In this document: positions 6,335 through 10,488 of the stretch, in pieces
How the letters are laid out: each line of letters begins with the position of its first letter
Position numbering within the stretch: the stretch's first letter is position 1
DNA from: Lutibacter sp.
GTDB lineage: Bacteria > Bacteroidota > Bacteroidia > Flavobacteriales > Flavobacteriaceae
Direction: 5' to 3'
NCBI GenBank assembly: GCA_030599055.1
Contig: JAUVOS010000077.1
Span: 1 to 10,488, forward strand
DNA length: 10,488 nucleotides
The notes under the pieces: generated by a model
Database searches by the model: none
What the model was told of the DNA's origin: nothing
Seen by the model: the letters and a program-made list of their open reading frames with translations, nothing else
Program-made: the position numbers and the translations under genes

Positions 6335-7453
6335 ATGAAGACAGATTATTACGAAATATTAGGGATAAATAAGTCTGCTACAAAAGCAGAAATTAAAAAA
6401 GCATACCGTAAAAAAGCTTTACAACATCATCCTGATAAAAATCCAGGTGATAAAGTTGCGGAAGAAAAATTTAAAGAAGCAGCAGAAGCTTACGAAATAT
6501 TAAGTGACGAAAATAAAAAAGCTCGTTATGACCAATACGGTCATGCAGCTTTTGAAAATGGTGGAGGATTTAGTCAAGGAGGCGGTATGAATATGGAGGA
6601 TATATTCAGTCATTTTGGCGATATTTTTGGTGGACATTTTGGAGGAGGTTTTTCAGGATTTGGTGGTGGAAGACATCAAGTTCGGGTTAAAGGAAGTAAC
6701 CTACGAATACGATTAAAACTTGACCTTAAAGAGATTACTAAAGGAGTTACCAAAAAAGTTAAAGTGCGTAGAAAAGTTCAAGCACCAGGTGTAACCTATA
6801 AATCCTGTACTACTTGTAACGGAAGCGGACAGATAACTCAAATTAAGAACACAATCCTCGGTAGAATGCAAACAGCCACAACTTGTACTACGTGCGGTGG
6901 ATCAGGTCAGATAATTGATAAGAGACCAAAAGGAGCTGATAGTCAAGGGATGAATGTGAATGAAGAACAAGTAGAGATTACGATTCCTGCGGGTGTAATG
7001 GATGGGGTGCAACTTAAAGTTAGTGGAAAAGGGAATGAAGCTCCAGGTGCAAATTCTATTCCAGGAGATTTGTTAGTGGTTATCCAAGAAATTGAACACG
7101 AAACTTTAAAGCGTGAAGGAAATAACGTACATTATCAATTATACATAAGTTATCCGGAAGCTGCACTAGGGACAAATAAAGAAATTGAGACAGTAACAGG
7201 CAAGGTTAAAATTAAAATTGAAAACGGAACACAATCTGGCAAAATATACAGATTAAGAGGTAAAGGAATCCCCAGTCTTGACAGATATGGAACTGGCGAT
7301 ATGTTAATACATGTAAATGTTTGGACACCAAAACATCTATCAAAAGAGCAAAAGAAATTTTTTGAAAATATGATGGGGGATGAGAACTTCACACCAAATC
7401 CTTCACGTAATGATAGCTCTTTCTTTGATAGAATTAGAGATATGTTTAGCTAA
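6335..7453 (+). CDS. dnaJ: DnaJ (Hsp40) co-chaperone with a two-motif zinc finger
   Basis: DnaJ delivers unfolded proteins to DnaK and stimulates its ATPase. The 372-residue protein has a J domain (about 4-69) with the essential HPD at 32-34, a Gly/Phe-rich linker (75-113), a zinc-binding insert, two substrate-binding beta domains (about 118-340) and a short tail ending DRIRDMFS. The zinc insert has only two CxxCxGxG motifs, CTTCNGSG (158-165) and CTTCGGSG (184-191), where the classical type I protein has four, so it could hold one zinc ion instead of two. The flanking sequence is smooth and there is no frameshift. As I recall, other flavobacterial DnaJ proteins share this short form, so it is probably a lineage trait and not damage. 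It is still DnaJ and not CbpA, because the zinc motifs and the G/F linker are present. Confidence 0.96.
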   Translation: MKTDYYEILGINKSATKAEIKKAYRKKALQHHPDKNPGDKVAEEKFKEAAEAYEILSDENKKARYDQYGHAAFENGGGFSQGGGMNMEDIFSHFGDIFGGHFGGGFSGFGGGRHQVRVKGSNLRIRLKLDLKEITKGVTKKVKVRRKVQAPGVTYKSCTTCNGSGQITQIKNTILGRMQTATTCTTCGGSGQIIDKRPKGADSQGMNVNEEQVEITIPAGVMDGVQLKVSGKGNEAPGANSIPGDLLVVIQEIEHETLKREGNNVHYQLYISYPEAALGTNKEIETVTGKVKIKIENGTQSGKIYRLRGKGIPSLDRYGTGDMLIHVNVWTPKHLSKEQKKFFENMMGDENFTPNPSRNDSSFFDRIRDMFS

Positions 7454-7474
7454 AAAAAGTTTCTTAAAAAGGTG

Positions 7475-7511
7475 AAAAAAACCACTCAATTTTTAGTTGA
7501 GTGGTTTTTTG
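7475..7511. terminator. Bidirectional intrinsic terminator between convergent genes
   Basis: ACCACTCAA (7481-7489) pairs perfectly with TTGAGTGGT (7497-7505) around a 7-base loop. A run of A on the left (7475-7480) faces a run of T on the right (7505-7510), so the RNA from either strand ends in a U-run. It sits 22 bases after the dnaJ stop and about 30 bases beyond the stop of the minus-strand propeller gene, and serves both. Confidence 0.9.
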
Positions 7512-7540
7512 TTTTCCATCTGTTCAGGGAATCCGAATAC

Positions 7541-10030
7541 TTACTTTTTAAATATTTTTTTTGTTAAGACTCCTTTATCAGAATTAATTCTCAAAAAGAA
7601 TAAACCGGTGTTCAGTTTTGAAATATCAATAGTGTATTCGTCTTTAAGTAATACATTGGGCAAGTAAATGATTAACTTGCCTGATGTGTCAAAAATACGT
7701 AAATCTGCTTCTACCATATCCTTAAACATTAGATGAATTGTTTCTGTGGCAGGATTGGGATAAATAAAAACATTATCTACAGATAAAAAAGATTCAATTC
7801 CTATTGCAGTAATTACAAGTGGTGAAGCCCAAAGCCCTCTTCCATAGGAAGCAGCATAGATTTTATTATCTACATTGTTAATTTCTAGTTCATTAATAAT
7901 CACATTTGGTAAATTGTTATTATAGGGTTGCCAATCCGTAAATGTATTATCGATATAGAATATTCCATAGTCCATTCCAAGATACAGGCCATCTTCACCA
8001 TTATCATCCCACACCAATGCTAATGCACTAAAAGCAGGAAGATTTTTCTTGTAATTCACCCAAGTAATCCCTCCATCACTAGATACAAGTACTTTGTTCG
8101 TGCTAGTTGTTGCTACAGCTACTTTATTAGGATTCGTTGGATGAATAGCAATTGAATTAATACTACCTCCAGGAGTTGTGATTTGCGTCCAGTTAGTAGC
8201 TCCTCCATCTGTAGTTTTATACAATTTAAAATATTCCGCCGCATACATTACCATATTATTAGATGGATCAATTTTTAAATGATCAAGATTTGCTCCAAAA
8301 TTTTGAGATATAGAACTCCAAGTACTGCCTTTGTTGGTAGATTTATATACATTACTATATCCTAAATAGATGACGTTAGTAGTAGTAGGATCTTGTTCAA
8401 AAGGGGTTACCCATTCTCCACTACCAGACCCGGGTTCATTTAAGCCAACGTATGAATTACCACCATTATCTGAACGATAAAGTTGACCGAATTGCGAAGT
8501 GCCATACATGGTGTTATTATTGTCTTTGTCGATAAAAGTCTCCATACCATCTGCTCCTAACCAATCTTTCCAGCCAGTGGCTTGTTTGTAAAAAGAAGTT
8601 CCATTATCTTGAGATCCGCCGGAAACAATAACACTTGATGATTGAGAAATACCAATTTTATAAAATTGTCGGATTCCGATTCCCGCTGTGATATCTGTGT
8701 AATAATTAGAATCTATAGTATTTGTATTGATGGCTTTAAAAATCCCCCCATCTGACCCTATAAACAAAGTATCACCGTCAAACTCCATAATATCTACATC
8801 GGCATGGCAATACCCAATATTTGCTGATGATGCATTAGAAGGAGTCCAATCTGATGTTATTGTAAAATTATTTCCACCATCAATAGAGCGCCAGGTGAGA
8901 ATTCCTGCAATATGAATTTCATTCACATTATTCGGGTTAACAGCGATATCCATATCTCTTGGAGCTTGGCCTCCAGAATTATAACCACTTGTATCATAGC
9001 CAAAAAAATTCCTACTAGTATGACCCATTTCTGTAAAACTTACTCCGCTATCAGTTGATTTGTAGAAACCCCCAAATTCATTGTTATCTGCATCAACAAC
9101 ATAAACAATTCTTGGGTTATTTGGAGATACTCCTATCATTTTAGCACCATTATTAAACCCGGAGATAGTAGAAAATGTTGAACCTCCATCTGTTGATTTA
9201 TGGAAGCCATGGCCAGAGGCATAAACGACGTTTGCGTTATTTGGCACAAATTCAATATCATAACCATATCCTGAAATTACACGAGTCCATGTTGCCCCAC
9301 TATCAATCGATTTATAGATTCCGTTATTCTCAATTGAAGCAAATAGTATAGTAGAATTACTAGGATGAAGTAATATTTTATTTACTTTTGAATTTCCTCC
9401 AGTATTTCCCAAAGCATTCCATGTAGCTCCGGCATCCATAGATTTGTAGATTAATCCATTGTAAGATCCAAAATAATAAGTATTAGAATTTAAAGGGTCA
9501 ATTGCTACTGAATATACATATAAATTTGAGAAATAATCACTTAAGGTTGTCCAGTTTGCTCCTCCATCAATAGTTTTCCAGACGCCACCTGTGTTAGCTC
9601 CAATAATTATATGATTACTATTAGAAGTATCAATGGCTATACTTGTAATACGACCCACTCCGGGATTCCAACCAGATGTTGCATTCCAATCTAATGGGCC
9701 TAATTCAGACCAATAATCATTGAGTGACACTTTATTTACACCATTTTCATTCAGATAAGAATTGTGTTTTTCAAGTTCTTCGATTCTTTGAGTTATTGAA
9801 GGAGCATAACCCTTCTCATTCATTAATCGTTGCGCCATATATTCCCATCGTTTATATTGTTTGTATCCAGAGCCTCTCCCTTTCTCTTTATCTGCGAAAT
9901 ATAATTCAGCGTTTTCTCTAATTTCTTCAACGCTATAAGTCGATGTGTCAATCATTCTAAGATATTCTTGTGATTGGATTGGGAGAATACCAAAAAATAG
10001 CCCTATAAATATTAATTGAATAGTTTTCAT
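7541..10030 (-). CDS. Second sortilin/BNR-like beta-propeller protein with T9SS sorting domain
   Basis: An exported protein of 829 residues. Residues 1-20 are a signal peptide with likely cleavage before QEY; there is no lipobox. A helical, charged segment follows (about 30-95, with GSGYKQYKRWEYM at 53-65), a leader seen in other large Bacteroidota T9SS proteins. From WSELGPLDW (107-115) on there are about ten Asp-box motifs (153, 197, 241, 279, 325, 382, 520, 564, 606, 650), several ending in Phe or Tyr instead of Trp. The order of landmarks matches the plus-strand propeller protein: GRITSIAID (126-134), CHADVD (408-413) with SDGG (426-429), and GGSQDNG (471-477). Residues 757-829, from YPNP to KKIFKK, are a T9SS type A sorting domain. 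It should be secreted or held on the surface; ligand and activity are unknown. It converges on dnaJ and is transcribed alone. Confidence 0.9.
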   Translation of the reverse strand: MKTIQLIFIGLFFGILPIQSQEYLRMIDTSTYSVEEIRENAELYFADKEKGRGSGYKQYKRWEYMAQRLMNEKGYAPSITQRIEELEKHNSYLNENGVNKVSLNDYWSELGPLDWNATSGWNPGVGRITSIAIDTSNSNHIIIGANTGGVWKTIDGGANWTTLSDYFSNLYVYSVAIDPLNSNTYYFGSYNGLIYKSMDAGATWNALGNTGGNSKVNKILLHPSNSTILFASIENNGIYKSIDSGATWTRVISGYGYDIEFVPNNANVVYASGHGFHKSTDGGSTFSTISGFNNGAKMIGVSPNNPRIVYVVDADNNEFGGFYKSTDSGVSFTEMGHTSRNFFGYDTSGYNSGGQAPRDMDIAVNPNNVNEIHIAGILTWRSIDGGNNFTITSDWTPSNASSANIGYCHADVDIMEFDGDTLFIGSDGGIFKAINTNTIDSNYYTDITAGIGIRQFYKIGISQSSSVIVSGGSQDNGTSFYKQATGWKDWLGADGMETFIDKDNNNTMYGTSQFGQLYRSDNGGNSYVGLNEPGSGSGEWVTPFEQDPTTTNVIYLGYSNVYKSTNKGSTWSSISQNFGANLDHLKIDPSNNMVMYAAEYFKLYKTTDGGATNWTQITTPGGSINSIAIHPTNPNKVAVATTSTNKVLVSSDGGITWVNYKKNLPAFSALALVWDDNGEDGLYLGMDYGIFYIDNTFTDWQPYNNNLPNVIINELEINNVDNKIYAASYGRGLWASPLVITAIGIESFLSVDNVFIYPNPATETIHLMFKDMVEADLRIFDTSGKLIIYLPNVLLKDEYTIDISKLNTGLFFLRINSDKGVLTKKIFKK

Positions 10031-10174
10031 AAGTATAAATTACTTGATAGTAAATAAAATAGATTAAAATAAATATTTTAACATAAGAATATAACAAATC
10101 ACACAAGCAAAACCCTACTATAATTATTTATATTCTTTTATTGAATGTTGTTAGTCTTATTTTAGTAACATGTG

Positions 10175-10182
10175 CAAAGTTA
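10175..10182 (-). promoter_or_regulatory. Possible -7 box for the minus-strand propeller gene
   Basis: Read on the minus strand this is TAACTTTG, an exact TAnnTTTG match, about 145 bases upstream of the gene's start codon. I cannot find a good TTTG at the expected -33 distance, so the call is tentative. Confidence 0.35.
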
Positions 10183-10228
10183 CACAATATCAAATATAGT
10201 TTGAGAAATTAGCTTACTCACGTATATT

Positions 10229-10262
10229 AATAATGAATTATAACAGGAATAATGAATTATAA
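10229..10262. repeat. 15-base direct repeat, period 19
   Basis: AATAATGAATTATAA occurs at 10229-10243 and again, identical, at 10248-10262. The unit contains only A and T apart from one G, and includes the short palindrome AATT. It could be a pair of protein-binding sites spaced just under two helical turns apart, or a simple duplication. It lies about 65 bases before the -33 element of the right-edge promoter. Confidence 0.65.
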
Positions 10263-10325
10263 AAGACAGTATTTCAGGCATATAAGTAGTAGATGAAAAA
10301 TAATATAAAAAAAAGATAAATTTTG

Positions 10326-10356
10326 CTTGTTAGAATGAAAAGAGTTTTTACATTTG
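10326..10356 (+). promoter_or_regulatory. Strong Bacteroidota-type promoter at the right edge
   Basis: CTTG (10326-10329) and TACATTTG (10349-10356, an exact TAnnTTTG) are 19 bases apart, the usual spacing. A-rich sequence lies just upstream. The -7 box is followed by CACCCGC, a context I associate from memory with flavobacterial rRNA and tRNA promoters. Transcription would start near 10362 and run rightward off the window. Confidence 0.75.
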
Positions 10357-10361
10357 CACCC

Positions 10362-10488
10362 GCTTTGAGAGAGAATATTAGAAGTTCATTGAAAGACATT
10401 GTTTAAGTACTGGGCGAATCATTTTTAAGTTGTGGTTTAGGAAAGTACTTATAAGATACAATTGACAGCGCAAACTTGAGTAAGGAAA
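10362..10488 (+). other. Untranslated leader, probably of an rRNA operon beyond the edge
   Basis: No open frame of useful length begins here, although the promoter is strong. GTTCATTGAAA (10384-10394) resembles a boxA antitermination site and matches what I recall of flavobacterial rRNA leaders and spacers. TAAGTACT (10404-10411) and AGTACTTA (10444-10451) can pair across 32 bases. The closing stretch GACAGCGCAAACTTGAGTAAGG is typical of sequence shortly before 16S rRNA in this group, again from memory. The 16S gene itself is not in the window, so this is an inference; a tRNA or other stable RNA is the main alternative. Confidence 0.5.

Larger units (their letters stand above)
10031..10325. 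other. Gene-free AT-rich spacer
   Basis: I see no protein-coding gene, tRNA fold or strong hairpin here. The stretch separates two divergent transcription units: the minus-strand propeller gene on the left and the right-edge promoter on the right. It holds one possible minus-strand -7 box and a 15-base direct repeat, listed separately. The last 25 bases are very A-rich and could act as an UP-like element for the promoter that follows. Confidence 0.6.

Noticed and set aside
8727..9921. Small plus-strand frames inside the second propeller gene
   Set aside because: Short, antisense to a well-supported gene and without recognisable features.

Overview
The window looks like a piece of chromosome from an AT-rich member of the Bacteroidota, most likely a marine or soil flavobacterium (Flavobacteriia). 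Four things point there: two proteins with type IX secretion (T9SS) C-terminal sorting domains, an S46 dipeptidyl-peptidase, promoters of the TTTG / TAnnTTTG type instead of TTGACA/TATAAT, and start codons preceded by A/T-rich sequence rather than a Shine-Dalgarno box. GrpE and DnaJ also resemble flavobacterial versions, including a DnaJ zinc finger with only two CxxCxGxG motifs.

Layout, left to right. (1) 1-590: a small IS200/IS605-type element with one intact HUH/Y1 transposase gene (81-512), a hairpin on its left and two on its right, all with nearly the same TTTA-type loop. (2) 590-800: a gene-free stretch holding two further palindromes and a short CTTnGCG array that runs up to the next start codon. 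(3) 801-2993: an exported S46 peptidase whose S1-pocket residue is Arg, so I predict the Asp/Glu-specific DPP11 type. (4) 3141-5657: a large surface or secreted beta-propeller protein with twelve Asp-box (BNR) motifs, a lipobox-like signal peptide and a T9SS domain; a second CTTTGCG array lies upstream. (5) 5777-7453: the grpE-dnaJ chaperone pair behind a clear flavobacterial promoter. (6) 7475-7511: a symmetrical terminator shared with the convergent gene. (7) 7541-10030, minus strand: a second, related beta-propeller T9SS protein. (8) 10031-10488: no gene; it contains a possible minus-strand promoter, a 15-bp direct repeat, and at the far right a strong plus-strand promoter with an untranslated leader that resembles an rRNA operon leader, the operon itself lying beyond the edge.

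How the genes relate. The S46 peptidase would act in the periplasm or at the envelope on oligopeptides. The two propeller proteins would cross the outer membrane through T9SS. GrpE and DnaJ serve DnaK in the cytoplasm and are probably only neighbours of the others. The two propeller genes share an ordered set of motifs and look like distant paralogues flanking grpE-dnaJ. I found no convincing new defence or mobile system. The points most worth checking are the palindrome cluster beside the IS200-like gene, the CTTnGCG arrays, the conflicting sorting signals on the first propeller protein, and the right-edge leader.
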